Below, in pieces: positions 45,894 to 56,288 of a stretch of 64,000 nt of DNA. Each line of letters begins with the position of its first letter. The first letter of the stretch is position 1. The position numbers and the translations under genes were made by a program. This stretch comes from Candidatus Bathyoplasma sp. NZ (GTDB lineage Bacteria > Bacillota_I > Bacilli_A > MAG-NZ). The notes below the pieces were generated by a model. The model searched no databases. It had not been told where the DNA came from and saw only the letters and a list, made by a program, of their open reading frames with translations. The stretch covers positions 18,478 to 82,477 of the forward strand of contig JABENI010000013.1 of the NCBI GenBank assembly GCA_013332095.1, read 5' to 3'.

Positions 45894-47090
45894 TTATTTA
45901 ACTAATTTTAAATATTGTTCTAATCCCAATTTTAAAATATTTAACGCTTTTTTTAAATCATCTTCGTTTAAGACATAAGCAATTCTTATTTCATCTTTAC
46001 CTAAGCCTGGTGTTCCATAAAAACCTTCAGCAGGGGCAAACATTACTGTTTCGTTGTTGACGCTAAAATCTGAAAGTAACCATTTGACGAAGTCTTCAGC
46101 ATTTTTTATCGGTAATTTAGCAATCATATAAAACGCCCCGGTTGGTTTTCTACAGATTACGTTCGGTATTTCACTTACACAAGCAAAAGTGAGATCTCTT
46201 CTTCTATTATATTCTATTTTGGTGTCTGCTAAAAAACTGATATCCATTCTGTATAGAGCAGCTGAGCCAATTTGTTCAAGCAGGGGAACACAGAGCCTAG
46301 ATTGACAAAGTTTTAAAATATTAGCGATTAATTCGTTGTTTTTTGAAGCAACACAACCAATTCTTGCTCCACAAGCACTGTATTTTTTACTAACACTATC
46401 GATTAAGATTAATCTATTTTCTATTTTTTTTATCGTTCCAAACGAAGTAAATTCTAAGCCGTCATAGATAAATTCACGGTACACTTCATCAGCGATAATA
46501 AACAAATCGTATTCTAAAGCAATTTCTGCTAATAAGTCCATCTCTTCTTTCGAGTACACAACTCCGGTAGGGTTCCCGGGATTAGAAATTAAAATCCCTC
46601 TAGTTTTTTTAGTGATTTTTTTTACAATTTCCTCTTTTTTAGGCAAATGAAAGCCTTGATTCGCGTACGTCGTTACTGGAATGCACTCGACACCTGTTGC
46701 CTGAGTAAAACCGTTGTAATTTGTATAGAACGGTTCAAAAACAAGCACTTCTTCAGCGGGATTACAAATTGCCATTATCGAAAACATTATCGCTTCCGAA
46801 CCACCATTAGTTATAATTATATCTTTTTCCTTAAGATCAACGTTGTAAACTTTAAAATAATTTACTATTGCTTCGATTAAAAAATCTTCCCCTTTAGAAG
46901 CCGTATATTTTATAATATCTTCATCAAATTTTCTAACTGCTTCCATAAAAGGTTTTGGTGTAACAATATCAGGTTGTCCGATATTTAAATGGTATACTTT
47001 TTTTCCTTGAGCTTTTGCTTCGACAGCATAGATCATTAATTTCCTAATTGGTGACGATTGCATTGACAAAATTCTTTTTGATAGTTTCAT
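45894..47090 (-). CDS. Pyridoxal-phosphate aminotransferase, class I/II
   Basis: 398 residues of the aspartate/aromatic aminotransferase fold. Substrate arm YHLNIGQPDI, TNGGSEAIMFSIMAI, VFEPFYTNYNGF, ISNPGNPTGVVY, FIIADEVYREFIYDG, and the Schiff-base lysine in LIDSVSKKYSACGARIGC; the C-terminal Arg lies in DEIRIAYVL. Close to the AspC/PatA-like group; the exact amino donor cannot be assigned. The gene stands alone. Confidence 0.9.
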   Translation of the reverse strand: MKLSKRILSMQSSPIRKLMIYAVEAKAQGKKVYHLNIGQPDIVTPKPFMEAVRKFDEDIIKYTASKGEDFLIEAIVNYFKVYNVDLKEKDIIITNGGSEAIMFSIMAICNPAEEVLVFEPFYTNYNGFTQATGVECIPVTTYANQGFHLPKKEEIVKKITKKTRGILISNPGNPTGVVYSKEEMDLLAEIALEYDLFIIADEVYREFIYDGLEFTSFGTIKKIENRLILIDSVSKKYSACGARIGCVASKNNELIANILKLCQSRLCVPLLEQIGSAALYRMDISFLADTKIEYNRRRDLTFACVSEIPNVICRKPTGAFYMIAKLPIKNAEDFVKWLLSDFSVNNETVMFAPAEGFYGTPGLGKDEIRIAYVLNEDDLKKALNILKLGLEQYLKLVK

Positions 47091-47315
47091 AATTTATTCT
47101 CCATTATTATTTTTCTACTTTTTAACTATAATTTGTTATTAATTCCCAACAACAATTATTTAATTCTGATAATAATATATCAGTAATAACCAGTTGCAAG
47201 TATTAAAAAAATAAAGATTATATCTTTTAACTAGCAAATCCAAAAGTAGTGTTCTTAATTGTAATTTTAGTTACTAATATAACATTTTAGCACTGTTCAG
47301 TAAAATATCCTAATC

Positions 47316-47522
47316 TTAATTATTTTCTATTTTCTTTACCAAAATTGAAGATTTTAATTTTTCTTGATTCATTTTAGATTTACAACAAGACTTATGTTCT
47401 TCTTTAACAGAGCAAGCGTAACAAGAATAACTACTTCCTGTTTTTTTCTTATGTTTGATTAGTGGCAAAGCCGCTAACCCTAAAATTACAATTATAATTA
47501 AACCAACTATTATATCGCTCAT
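47316..47522 (-). CDS. FeoB-associated Cys-rich membrane protein
   Basis: 68 residues: an N-terminal membrane helix (IIVGLIIIVILGLAALPLI), basic KHKKKTG, then cysteines in CYACSVKEEHKSCC. Its ATG overlaps the feoB stop (ATGA), the usual position of this small partner family in Bacillota. Presumed helper of ferrous iron uptake; mechanism unknown. Confidence 0.85.
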   Translation of the reverse strand: MSDIIVGLIIIVILGLAALPLIKHKKKTGSSYSCYACSVKEEHKSCCKSKMNQEKLKSSILVKKIENN

Positions 47523-49489
47523 AATTTCATCTCCATTTCTTTATTTTTGTTTGTCATCCTAATAGAAATTAGTACGGCTGTTACTAGAATAATTATCGCT
47601 ATAATAAACGTTGGGTCCGGTTTTCCATTGACAATTAAAGTTCCTACTTGGTAAACGATTAAGGCAAACAAATATCCTACACAAAACTGCAGTAATATTC
47701 CAAATGCTAACCATTTTTTAGACTTCAATTCTGAGCGCATCGCTCCGATTGCAGCAAAACACGGTGGAGTAAATAAGTTAAAGAACATAAATGCCAAAGC
47801 TGCTACTTTCGTTATCCCTAGGGTATCTCGAAGTAAATCACTATTTAGTACTTCAAAATTTTCATTGACTAAGCCACCTACTGCGTACAAAACGGCAATT
47901 GTTCCAATAACTTCTTCTTTGGCCACAAACCCGGTTATCGCGGCGGCTGCTAATTGCCATACTCCAAATCCCAGGGGAATTAATAAAAACGATATCGGTA
48001 ACGCTATCGTTGCCAAAATTGATTCGTCAATGTTATCGGTTATTAAATTAAGTTTAAAATCAAACGATGATAGTAAAAATACTATCATACTAGCTATAAC
48101 GATTATTGTCCCAGCTTTTTTAATAAATGACTTACAATTATCCATTGCTACTGACGAAGCAATTGAAAAACTTGGATACTTGTATTCCGGTAATTCTATA
48201 ATGAAATAATTTTCTATATTTTCAGCACCAACAATATTTTTAATAAATAATCCTAAAACAATTATTAATAAAAATGACATTAAGTATACTAGAGGAAACA
48301 TCCATCCCTGGTCTGGAAAAAAGGCCACAGTGAACAGCACAATAATAGGTACTTTAGCTCCGCAAGGGATAAACGGTGTTAATAAGACTGTCATTCTTTT
48401 TTGTCTTTCTGATTTTATCGTTCGAGTTGCCATTATCCCTGGAACTGAACAACCATATCCCATTGCTAAAGAAACAATTGATTTACCATTTAAACCTATT
48501 TTTTTAAACAAGGGGTCTAAGATAAAAGCAATTCTTGCCATAAATCCACAATCTTCTAAAAGAGATAAACAGAACATTAAACTCATGATTAATGGTATAA
48601 ATCCTAATACGGCTGCTGCTCCTCCAATAATACCGTGATTGATTAAATTAATGAAAAATTCACTTACCCCAAATTTAGTTAAAAGATCACTTATTGCGTC
48701 TTGAAAAAAGGTCGTAACAGAAAAAAAGCTCATAATACCGCCTAAAATATTTGCTATTATTTCACTTAACCAATTTATTGACAGTTCAAATATTCCCCAC
48801 ATAATGAAGAAAAACACAGTCAACCCAATGAAGGGGTTTGTTAAGTAGTAATCTATTTTATCGGAAATACTTACCTGCTTATTGTCTTTTCTTGTTTCAA
48901 CACTACTGACAATTTGATTTATTTTATCGTATCTAATTTTATCTTGTAACTCTCCCTCAGAAGAATCATTTAAGTCTTCAAATAGATTAATTTGTTCTTT
49001 TTGCTCGGAGCGCTGAATCGTTTTCTTAATTAATTCTTTGACACCTTTATCGTTGGCACTAGAAATAATAACTACGGGGCAGTTTAGAAGTTTACTTAAT
49101 TTATCGAGATCAAACTTTATTCTATATTTTGCTAAATCAGATTTATTCAAGGCGATAATCATCGGTATTCCTAATTCGAGTAATTGACTACTCAGATATA
49201 AACTTCTGCTCAAATTATTAGAATCTATCACATTGATTAAAACATCTATCTGTTGCTCTTTCACAAAATTAATTGCTATACTTTCCTCAGAAGTAAAGGA
49301 ACTGAGAGAATATACTCCTGGTAAATCGATAACAATTGCATCTTTCTTGTATTTATCTTTTAATTTAGCTTCTTTCTTTTCAACAGTTATACCAGACCAG
49401 TTTCCGATCCGTTCCTGTCGGCCTGTTATTAGATTGTATAAAGTCGTTTTCCCACTGTTGGGGTTTCCTGCTAACGCTATTTTTATCAT
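47519..49489 (-). CDS. feoB: Ferrous iron transporter FeoB
   Basis: 656 residues. N-terminal G domain with LAGNPNSGKTTLYNLITG (G1), DLPGVYSLSSFTSEE (G3 region), and NKSDLA (G4). A guanine-dissociation-inhibitor linker follows, then the membrane core with GYGCSVPGIMATRTI and PFIPCGAKVPII gate motifs. It lies downstream of feoA in one operon. AGGAGG is upstream of the ATG. Ferrous iron uptake suits an anaerobe. Confidence 0.96.
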   Translation of the reverse strand: MIKIALAGNPNSGKTTLYNLITGRQERIGNWSGITVEKKEAKLKDKYKKDAIVIDLPGVYSLSSFTSEESIAINFVKEQQIDVLINVIDSNNLSRSLYLSSQLLELGIPMIIALNKSDLAKYRIKFDLDKLSKLLNCPVVIISSANDKGVKELIKKTIQRSEQKEQINLFEDLNDSSEGELQDKIRYDKINQIVSSVETRKDNKQVSISDKIDYYLTNPFIGLTVFFFIMWGIFELSINWLSEIIANILGGIMSFFSVTTFFQDAISDLLTKFGVSEFFINLINHGIIGGAAAVLGFIPLIMSLMFCLSLLEDCGFMARIAFILDPLFKKIGLNGKSIVSLAMGYGCSVPGIMATRTIKSERQKRMTVLLTPFIPCGAKVPIIVLFTVAFFPDQGWMFPLVYLMSFLLIIVLGLFIKNIVGAENIENYFIIELPEYKYPSFSIASSVAMDNCKSFIKKAGTIIVIASMIVFLLSSFDFKLNLITDNIDESILATIALPISFLLIPLGFGVWQLAAAAITGFVAKEEVIGTIAVLYAVGGLVNENFEVLNSDLLRDTLGITKVAALAFMFFNLFTPPCFAAIGAMRSELKSKKWLAFGILLQFCVGYLFALIVYQVGTLIVNGKPDPTFIIAIIILVTAVLISIRMTNKNKEMEMKL

Positions 49490-49573
49490 TTCTTCACCTC
49501 CTTGTTAGTTTTTCCTAACTATTTTATTAAAAAATAAAATTTACCTTTTCCAGTAAGTTCACTTTAATATCCC

Positions 49574-49810
49574 TTAGATTTTATTCCTGTAATAATTCTC
49601 TTCTATTTGAATTGCTTTTGCTAGTTTTTCATTGATTCCATATCTACTGTTTTTGACAATGATTATATATCTTCCCCTATTTTTGTTTAATATTTTAATA
49701 ACTTCTCCTTCATAACATCCTAAAGAGAACAAAAATTTTTTTATTTCCTGATTAGCTTTTACTTCTTTCACTATTAAATCACTAGCTATTTTGGCCTCCG
49801 TTATATTCAT
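49574..49810 (-). CDS. feoA: FeoA-domain protein
   Basis: 78 residues with an SH3-like beta fold: FLFSLGCYEGEVIKILNKNR, then YIIIVKNSRYGINEKLAKAI. The Gly-x-Gly-x and R-Y-G-(I/L) pattern and position before feoB identify FeoA, which binds FeoB's G domain. Confidence 0.85.
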   Translation of the reverse strand: MNITEAKIASDLIVKEVKANQEIKKFLFSLGCYEGEVIKILNKNRGRYIIIVKNSRYGINEKLAKAIQIEENYYRNKI

Positions 49811-49975
49811 TTTTATCCCTCAATTCAAATTTGTTAATCTAACCTAACATAATTATAGTTAATAAATCGTCTTAAGTCAATTAAATTATAAATTTTATAA
49901 TTTATTGATTTAACATATACTACTATATGCGCCTAACAGCGAAATGATATCCAGTAAAATTTATTTATCTAAAAA

Positions 49976-50008
49976 AGGTAACAATCTGAAAAATTGTTTA
50001 CCCTTTTA
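49976..50008 (-). terminator. Terminator of the glycine reductase operon
   Basis: Minus-strand AAAGGGTAAACAAT ... ATTGTTACCTTTTTT, a stem with a small bulge and six T, just after grdD. Confidence 0.72.
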
Positions 50009-50014
50009 TCTTAT

Positions 50015-51160
50015 TTAAATATATTTGTTTTCTCCTAAAATTTCTTTTGCTTTGGCTACTTTTCCCTGATTGATTAAAATTATAGGTCCCGTACATCCCA
50101 TACCGCTTTCTGCGTAAATTCCAGCTCTTAAAAGAGATTCTACTGCTGGTTCTAAATCTAAAATGTCAATTCCCGTAATATCAGCAGTCACTACTTCCTT
50201 ATCTGGCATTTTAAAGGCTTCTGTATTGGTCTGAGGTGATTGTTTAACTTTTAATTCTTCTAAAATATCAAAGAAACCAGCTTTAGTAAGAGCTTTCTTT
50301 TCCGCTTTAATAATTTTTATTAAATTCCCTTTTACTAAGTCTCTTACATATTTAATTGCATTGGCAACTACTGGTGTTCCTGATGCTCTTGAAAGAATAT
50401 TGATAATTCTTTTAGTATCAAATCCAATTCCCGGTCCGTAACCAAATCCTAAACTTTCCACAGATCCACCTGTCGTATAAGAAGAAAAGACTTTCATCAT
50501 AATATTTCCGGTTAACGAATCGGTAACCATTACATCTGCACTACCTTGTAGTAAATCGTTACCTCTCATTACTGAGCCACCATCACTTCTACCACTTTCA
50601 GCAAAAGTTAAGTCATAGCCATTTTCTTTTAATTGTTTTAAAGATCTTTCTACTCCACGGGCATTGTCAACGTTTAAGATTCCTACACTAGGTTTTTTAA
50701 TTCCAATTGCCTTTGCTGCCATAATACCGTAAACAGCGTTTTTAAACATACTAGCCGTTCTTTCAGTATCACTTGCTCCCGTTGTAGTTGAAATTAACAT
50801 TTCTTTTCCTAAAGCAGGAGTGATGACACGTCCGACAGTAGCAACTCCGATATCAAAGTTATAGTGCATTGTCACTGCACCGCTAATATATCCTGAATCA
50901 ATTAACTGTTCCATTTTTTGATGTGCTTCTTTTTCAGAATCGACTTCAATAATTTCTAAATTTGTATCTATTTTAGGACCGATTAAGATTACTTCAACAC
51001 CATCTAAGGCTGCCATCTCAGCACCTTTTAAAATGTTGTCTAGACCTAATTCGCTTCCTAATAGCGTAATACCGACTTTAATTTTACCAAATTCTCCAGT
51101 TTCTAATGCTTTTGCTAAATCTAAAAATGATTCACCGATTAATTTTTTAATATTTTCCAT
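50015..51160 (-). CDS. grdD: Glycine/sarcosine/betaine reductase component C, alpha subunit GrdD
   Basis: With GrdC, converts the protein-bound carboxymethyl selenoether to acetyl phosphate. 381 residues from ATG 51160 (AGGTGA upstream, overlapping the grdC end). The PlsX-like fold shows KVGITLLGSELGLDNILKGA, ATVGRVITPALGKEM, MVTDSLTGNIMMKVFSSYTT and the C-terminal AESGMGCTGPIILIN with a conserved cysteine. Last gene of the operon. Confidence 0.95.
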   Translation of the reverse strand: MENIKKLIGESFLDLAKALETGEFGKIKVGITLLGSELGLDNILKGAEMAALDGVEVILIGPKIDTNLEIIEVDSEKEAHQKMEQLIDSGYISGAVTMHYNFDIGVATVGRVITPALGKEMLISTTTGASDTERTASMFKNAVYGIMAAKAIGIKKPSVGILNVDNARGVERSLKQLKENGYDLTFAESGRSDGGSVMRGNDLLQGSADVMVTDSLTGNIMMKVFSSYTTGGSVESLGFGYGPGIGFDTKRIINILSRASGTPVVANAIKYVRDLVKGNLIKIIKAEKKALTKAGFFDILEELKVKQSPQTNTEAFKMPDKEVVTADITGIDILDLEPAVESLLRAGIYAESGMGCTGPIILINQGKVAKAKEILGENKYI

Positions 51161-51169
51161 ATAAATCAC

Positions 51170-52705
51170 CTACTCGCTCAATAAAGAATTAGCAAATTGT
51201 TTTAAACTATTAGCAATTAGTTTATTAATTTCTTCTTTTGAAACTGAACTGGTCTCTTCTACACCAGAATTTCTTTCAATCATAACACTTATCCCATCAA
51301 ATACGTTGGTCATTCTTCCTAAAAACAATGAACCTTTACCAATAATCATCGCTCTGTTAATTCCGGTATCAGTAGTCATATCTTCAATTGCAAATCCACA
51401 GTAAGGAATCCCTGAAGGAATATGTCCTTGTGTAGGAGCCCATCCTACCATACCGTGTTTTAAAGCAAAATTATTGATATCTGATCTTTCAATTTCTTTA
51501 TTCATAACGGCTAATGCCGCAATCATTTTATAGTTTGCTAACGGTACATCTCCTGCTCCTGCGATTGAAGTAATGTCAGGATTTTGCATTTCTACAGAAA
51601 ATTTATCTACTTCAGAAATTTTTAACCCAGCCTCTTTTAACGGTTGTTCTACCAACGATTTTGTAACAGCTTGAGGACTCGAAGCAGTACCGACTTTATG
51701 TGTTCCAACAACATCTGTTCTAATCACCGGTGAAATCCCATCATTTTTACTAATTAACACTGCAAACCCACCTAATACATCTTCGAGTAACTTATAACCT
51801 TTTTTGGCATGGTCTTTACCGTTCATCCCCAGTTTAGCAGTTGCTCCACCAGCTACTACCACGACATTGTCATAAACACCAGATTCAACTAGCGTAGCAG
51901 CGTGAATTAATGAATGCGTTGGAGCAGCACAAAATGCTCTTATATCGCATCCTCCTGCATTTTTTGCTCCACACATTTCAGCGATTGCTTTCGCAAAGTT
52001 TCCTCCACCGCGTTGATTCATATCTCCACATGCTTCTTCACTACACTCGATAACGTAACCAATCTCTTCTGCTTTAACCGCATTTTTGCTCAACAGATGT
52101 TTCATTGTTAATGCCCCTGTCGCTTTTACTACTAAGTTTTCAGTCATAACATGAGCGTTCAAATTGACATCAATATCATGGGCTTTTTTCACACAACCAA
52201 TTAGTTGACCTTCGTAATATAAAGGCTCAGAGCCATTTTTTAAGCTTTCTTTAATTTTTTCAATTTTTGAACCTTTTCCTTGAACCTTTTCAATTTCTTG
52301 ATCAGTTTTTAACGGATGTTTAGCATATTCACTAATCGCACTAGTTAAAAAACTTTCCTCTAACATTACTAATTCAAAGACATCGCAAATCATTACGTAT
52401 AATAACAATTCTTTTTCCGGCATTATTTCACCTAATTTACCGAATCTTTGACCAATATTCGTTAAATTCACAAAAGGTCTTTCTTTTTCTACCAATTCTC
52501 TAGGATGCAGATTACCGATATAAACTTGATTTGGCAAATAATTAACCACTTGCTCAAAATCTCTTAAATAACTTTCTATATTGTTTAAATATTCACTATC
52601 TGGATTTACAAGTCTTTCATTTACTTGTGTAACACCTAAATGAATTAACATTTCTGGGGTGTGAAATAAAGAATAACTTGCATCTTTAATAACTGCTTTA
52701 GCCAT
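51170..52705 (-). CDS. grdC: Glycine/sarcosine/betaine reductase component C, beta subunit GrdC
   Basis: 511 residues, FabH/thiolase-like fold. Motifs: HPRELVEKERPFVNLTNIGQ, YVIECSEEACGDMNQRGGGN, AGGCDIRAFCAAPTHSLIH with likely active-site cysteine, and TQGHIPSGIPYCGF. Accepts the acetyl moiety as a thioester and passes it to phosphate with GrdD. AGGAGG upstream. Directly follows grdB. Confidence 0.96.
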   Translation of the reverse strand: MAKAVIKDASYSLFHTPEMLIHLGVTQVNERLVNPDSEYLNNIESYLRDFEQVVNYLPNQVYIGNLHPRELVEKERPFVNLTNIGQRFGKLGEIMPEKELLLYVMICDVFELVMLEESFLTSAISEYAKHPLKTDQEIEKVQGKGSKIEKIKESLKNGSEPLYYEGQLIGCVKKAHDIDVNLNAHVMTENLVVKATGALTMKHLLSKNAVKAEEIGYVIECSEEACGDMNQRGGGNFAKAIAEMCGAKNAGGCDIRAFCAAPTHSLIHAATLVESGVYDNVVVVAGGATAKLGMNGKDHAKKGYKLLEDVLGGFAVLISKNDGISPVIRTDVVGTHKVGTASSPQAVTKSLVEQPLKEAGLKISEVDKFSVEMQNPDITSIAGAGDVPLANYKMIAALAVMNKEIERSDINNFALKHGMVGWAPTQGHIPSGIPYCGFAIEDMTTDTGINRAMIIGKGSLFLGRMTNVFDGISVMIERNSGVEETSSVSKEEINKLIANSLKQFANSLLSE

Positions 52706-52761
52706 TTTAAGTCCCTCCTAATATTAGATAAAATAGGAAGCCTAAGCTCCCTACAATCATC

Positions 52762-54066
52762 TTATTCAAATACAGTTTGTTCATCAATTTCAGTTTCTAA
52801 AGCTTTCAAGGCCTTTTCTACTAGTTTACGGCGTAATTTATATTCACCAGCAGCATCTAATTTTGGATTCCCTAATGGATATGGAATCGCAATTGCTGGA
52901 ATAATTCTATTAGCCCCAACCGTTTTTGAAATTGGTACAATTGTACAAATATGTGCTACTGGAATGCCTGTTGCTTCAATACCTTTTACCATCGTTGCAC
53001 CGCAACGTGTACAAGTACCTCAGGTACTAGTTAAAATTACTGCTTGAACTCCATCTGCGATTAAAGTCGCCGCAATTTCTTCTGCGAATTCATGAGAACT
53101 TTTTACGGCAGTCCCATTTCCTGTTGTACTGTAAAAATACGGATGTAAACTTCCAATTACACCCTCTTTTTCTAAATCTTTTAAAACATCTAATGGTACT
53201 ACGCGGTTTGGATTATGATTTGCGTATACAGGATCATACCCACCATGGGCAGTTTCATAAGCATTTTCAGCTAACGATAGTACATTTGCAATGTTATATA
53301 TACCGTATTTACTTGCCGAAGATGCTTCTACTCTATCTGGATTTCCAATTGGTACAATTCCTCCTGAAGTAACGATAGCTATTCTAGTTTTCGACATATT
53401 TTTAATAGCTTTCCCTGGTTCAACTCTATCGAATTTAGACATTGGATATTCAGTTTTAAATTCTTCTTTTTTAAGTTTTTTAATGATCATTTCTACTGCT
53501 CTTTCAGCTCCAATTTTATCAGCAAAATAATTTTTACGGATTCCTCTTGGGATATACCCTTCAGTATCTGGATCTAAAATTTCTTCACCTCTAGCAATTT
53601 TTAAAGCTAGTTTTGCTAATTTAGGCAAGGCAGCTCTCATTCCCGTTGCCGAACCTTTAGTAGAAATAATATACATTTCTTTTTTATAAATATCTGCACC
53701 GGGGTTTTCTATGTACATAGCTGAAACCACAGGAATATTTAATTCTCTTTCAACTTCGCTAGCAATACCACCACAGGCAGTACCGTAACGACCGGCATTG
53801 AATGCTGGTCCAGCAATAAATATATCAGCTTTAATATCTTTTATCAAATTAATAATTTTTGAAACTGCTGTATCTGTGTGTTCATTGAAATATGAATCAC
53901 CACAAATAACGGTAGCTACTACTTCAGCCTCTCCTGCAAAAGCTGCATTTAAACCAATCCCTGGTCCAACTGCACCTTTTCTCAATTCAGGAGCGTAATT
54001 AGCCATTTCTTCTCCACCAACATTCGCAAAGAATTGATTGATGTAATGAATTACTTTTAAAGCCAT
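52762..54066 (-). CDS. grdB: Glycine reductase component B, selenoprotein subunit GrdB (Sec349)
   Basis: Substrate-specific subunit that attacks glycine; 434 residues when TGA at 53022-53020 is read as selenocysteine. The first part ends LTST, then U, then GTCTRCGATMVKGIEATG; U-x2-C-x2-C is the GrdB active-site motif and Sec349 matches the family position. The frame stays open to 52762. N-terminus VIHYINQFFANVGGEE, and GPAFNAGRYGTACG. Treating it as two genes would split one protein. A hairpin suited to a bacterial SECIS lies immediately after the UGA. Confidence 0.96.
52993..53007 (-). promoter_or_regulatory. SECIS-type hairpin in grdB
   Basis: Starting 12 bases after the UGA, CGTTGC GGT GCAACG forms a perfect 6-bp stem with a GGT loop, the position and loop sequence expected for a bacterial selenocysteine insertion element recognised by SelB. 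Confidence 0.7.
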
Positions 54067-54148
54067 TTGCCATTTCCTCCTTATTACGAAATTTATCTAT
54101 TTTAAACTCAACCTGAGTTTATTGTGCTTTTTTTTCTTAGTTAATCAA

Positions 54149-54628
54149 TTATTTATTATATTTAGAGTTTTCTTCACGGATTGAAGTTATTTCTTTTACA
54201 ATAGCATCTACATCTAGAATCATTTCCATCATTCCAATGTGCTCATCGTAAACAGCAATATCAGTTGCTTCTTTGAATTTAGGCTCAACTGCATGATACA
54301 CAGCTAATCCTAATTCAACACCAGTTAAACACCCAGCATAAGTTGGGTCACCGATCGTTACAGTTTCAGCAGCTAATCCTGTTAATTCATCTTCAGCAGC
54401 TCCTAAAACCACAATAATATTTTCCGCTCCGTGTTCTTCCGTTAACGCTTTAACTCTTTTTTGATTTTCTAAGTCCATCGCACCTGCAGCCGTTCAGACA
54501 AAACATTCTGTAGCTGCGAATAGTACTTCGCTACCTGCGATTGTTTTAACAACTTCTTTTAATGATTCACCTGGTACACCGTCACGGTCACCAATTAAGA
54601 TGAATTTTTTATTTTCTAAAACACTCAT
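54149..54628 (-). CDS. grdA: Glycine reductase component A, selenoprotein GrdA (Sec45)
   Basis: Small redox selenoprotein that carries the carboxymethyl group between components B and C and is reduced by thioredoxin. 159 residues from ATG 54628, with AGGAGG 6-7 bases upstream. The TGA at 54496-54494 is read as Sec in TECFVU followed by [11 protein letters not shown], the GrdA motif C-x2-U. The rest ([40 protein letters not shown]) is typical. A frame starting at 54478 covers only the part after the Sec codon and is not the real gene. Confidence 0.96.
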
Positions 54629-54666
54629 TTTAATCCTCCTATATTTTTATTATTATTTAATTATAA

Positions 54667-55953
54667 TTAATATGTTTTGGCAGTTAATTTATTAAATCCT
54701 AATTCATTTGTTGCTCCAGTAATAGCTTGAATTTCTACTTTGATTGATCCATCATTTGCTAATGACCCATCAAATCCTCCTGCTATTTTATCAACATAAG
54801 CATAAGAACCAATTAACTTATCCATCGGTGGTAATTCAATTACTTCATTTGCATTTCCACCAGTAACAACAGCATCTGCTGCTGGATCAGAATCTGCTAA
54901 AGATTGGCTCATACCATCTCTACCTGCATATTCATCAGTAACAATTACTGTTTTAATTCCTGATTGCTCAATTTTTTTACAGTTCATAATTAAATCGGTA
55001 TCAGGATTACCAAATCCTTCTTGTGATATTACGACACCATCTAATCCTAAATACGTTGCTAATTTACTAGTAAAGTTACTCGACCTTTCTTTATCAGCTA
55101 AAAATACATTTTCGTTAGTGATTATCGCTCCGACAAAGTTTATTTCTTTACCGTGTTGAGCGTATAAACTTCTAATAATCGGATTGTTTAAATGATGATA
55201 TGTGGTATTTTTATCACATGCTGAAACACAATTACCACTAATAATAGCACCGTCCATCATTTCTGTTGGATACATAATTGTCGGTACAATTTGTTTTCCA
55301 TCTACACCATATACATAAGTATCATGTAATAATCCTTGCGTTTGTAACATGTATACATATCCTACTTTTGGCAAGTTTGGATATTGGTTAATTTGCTCTA
55401 TTAAAGGTTTTGTCTCAAACACTTCAAGTTCATCAGGTGTTATATTTTTTCCTAGTTCACCTAGTAATGTTCCAACTTTTAATCCAGCAAATCTAACTGC
55501 TTCTTCATAATCATAAGGTGTTAAATCTTCTATCGGTTCAATTATTAAACAGACGTTATTCAATTTTGAAAACGGTGTATACTCTGCCCCCGGTCCTGTC
55601 ATATCGACAATCCCTTCTTGAAATCCTAAAATCTTTCCACAAGTTACTACTGCTGCACCTTTTAATACGTGCGTTCTTCCAGTACCAACAGTATCGACTT
55701 TACCAATAACACCTGGGAAAATAGTTCCGCTTCCTTCAACTTTAACTCTAGGCTCAACAACATCTTTTACTGGTGTAATTCTGATACTTTCTCCTGGTCT
55801 AGCTAAATCAACAGTTACTTCTTTAATTCTTTCGTCTTCAAGAACTACTGCTTTGATTGATGCAACATCAACGTACAAACAACCATTTTCTACTTTATTT
55901 GCCGAACCGAATTGAACATCTTTAATTAAAATATTTCCAAGTTCTAATCTCAT
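54667..55953 (-). CDS. grdE: Glycine reductase component B precursor GrdE
   Basis: 428-residue proprotein of the glycine-specific component B. Cleavage before Cys242 yields two subunits, the C-terminal one with a pyruvoyl group that binds the glycine amino group. The site is visible as IISGNCVSACDKNTTYHHL (Asn241-Cys242). Other motifs: GIVDMTGPGAEYTPFSKL, VVISQEGFGNPDTDLIM. AGGAGG precedes the start. grdE marks this as glycine rather than sarcosine or betaine reductase. Confidence 0.96.
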   Translation of the reverse strand: MRLELGNILIKDVQFGSANKVENGCLYVDVASIKAVVLEDERIKEVTVDLARPGESIRITPVKDVVEPRVKVEGSGTIFPGVIGKVDTVGTGRTHVLKGAAVVTCGKILGFQEGIVDMTGPGAEYTPFSKLNNVCLIIEPIEDLTPYDYEEAVRFAGLKVGTLLGELGKNITPDELEVFETKPLIEQINQYPNLPKVGYVYMLQTQGLLHDTYVYGVDGKQIVPTIMYPTEMMDGAIISGNCVSACDKNTTYHHLNNPIIRSLYAQHGKEINFVGAIITNENVFLADKERSSNFTSKLATYLGLDGVVISQEGFGNPDTDLIMNCKKIEQSGIKTVIVTDEYAGRDGMSQSLADSDPAADAVVTGGNANEVIELPPMDKLIGSYAYVDKIAGGFDGSLANDGSIKVEIQAITGATNELGFNKLTAKTY

Positions 55954-55971
55954 GAAATAACCTCCTTCCTA

Positions 55972-56286
55972 TTAAATATGCTTTTTAATCATATTTTCAA
56001 TGTTTTCAATTGTAGCATCTTCCTTAGCTACTTCATCTAATTTTTCTCCATCTTTAAATAAAGAAATATTAGGTAATCCTAAAACTCTCATCTTGATTGC
56101 AAGTCTTCTAGCAGTTGTCGTATTTAATTTAGAAAATTTCACTTGCGGATAATTACTTTCAATACTTTCTACTTGTGGTAACAATGCTTTACAAGGTTCA
56201 CAACCATCACTCCAATAGTCCACTAAAACTAAACCCTCAGCTTTTAGTACTTCTGTTTCAAAATTTTCTTTATCCAAAATAAACAT
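55972..56286 (-). CDS. trxA: Thioredoxin of the glycine reductase system
   Basis: 104 residues. The active site is [15 protein letters not shown], with GCEPC in place of the usual WCGPC (Cys29 and Cys32), the variant characteristic of glycine-reductase thioredoxins. Reduces GrdA. It lies 2 bases after trxB with GGAG at the junction. Confidence 0.95.
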   Translation of the reverse strand: MFILDKENFETEVLKAEGLVLVDYWSDGCEPCKALLPQVESIESNYPQVKFSKLNTTTARRLAIKMRVLGLPNISLFKDGEKLDEVAKEDATIENIENMIKKHI

Positions 56287-56288
56287 TT

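Noticed and set aside
54149..54478. A separate 109-residue protein starting at MDLENQ.
   Set aside because: It is the part of GrdA after the selenocysteine codon; the upstream frame has a good RBS and the full GrdA N-terminus.
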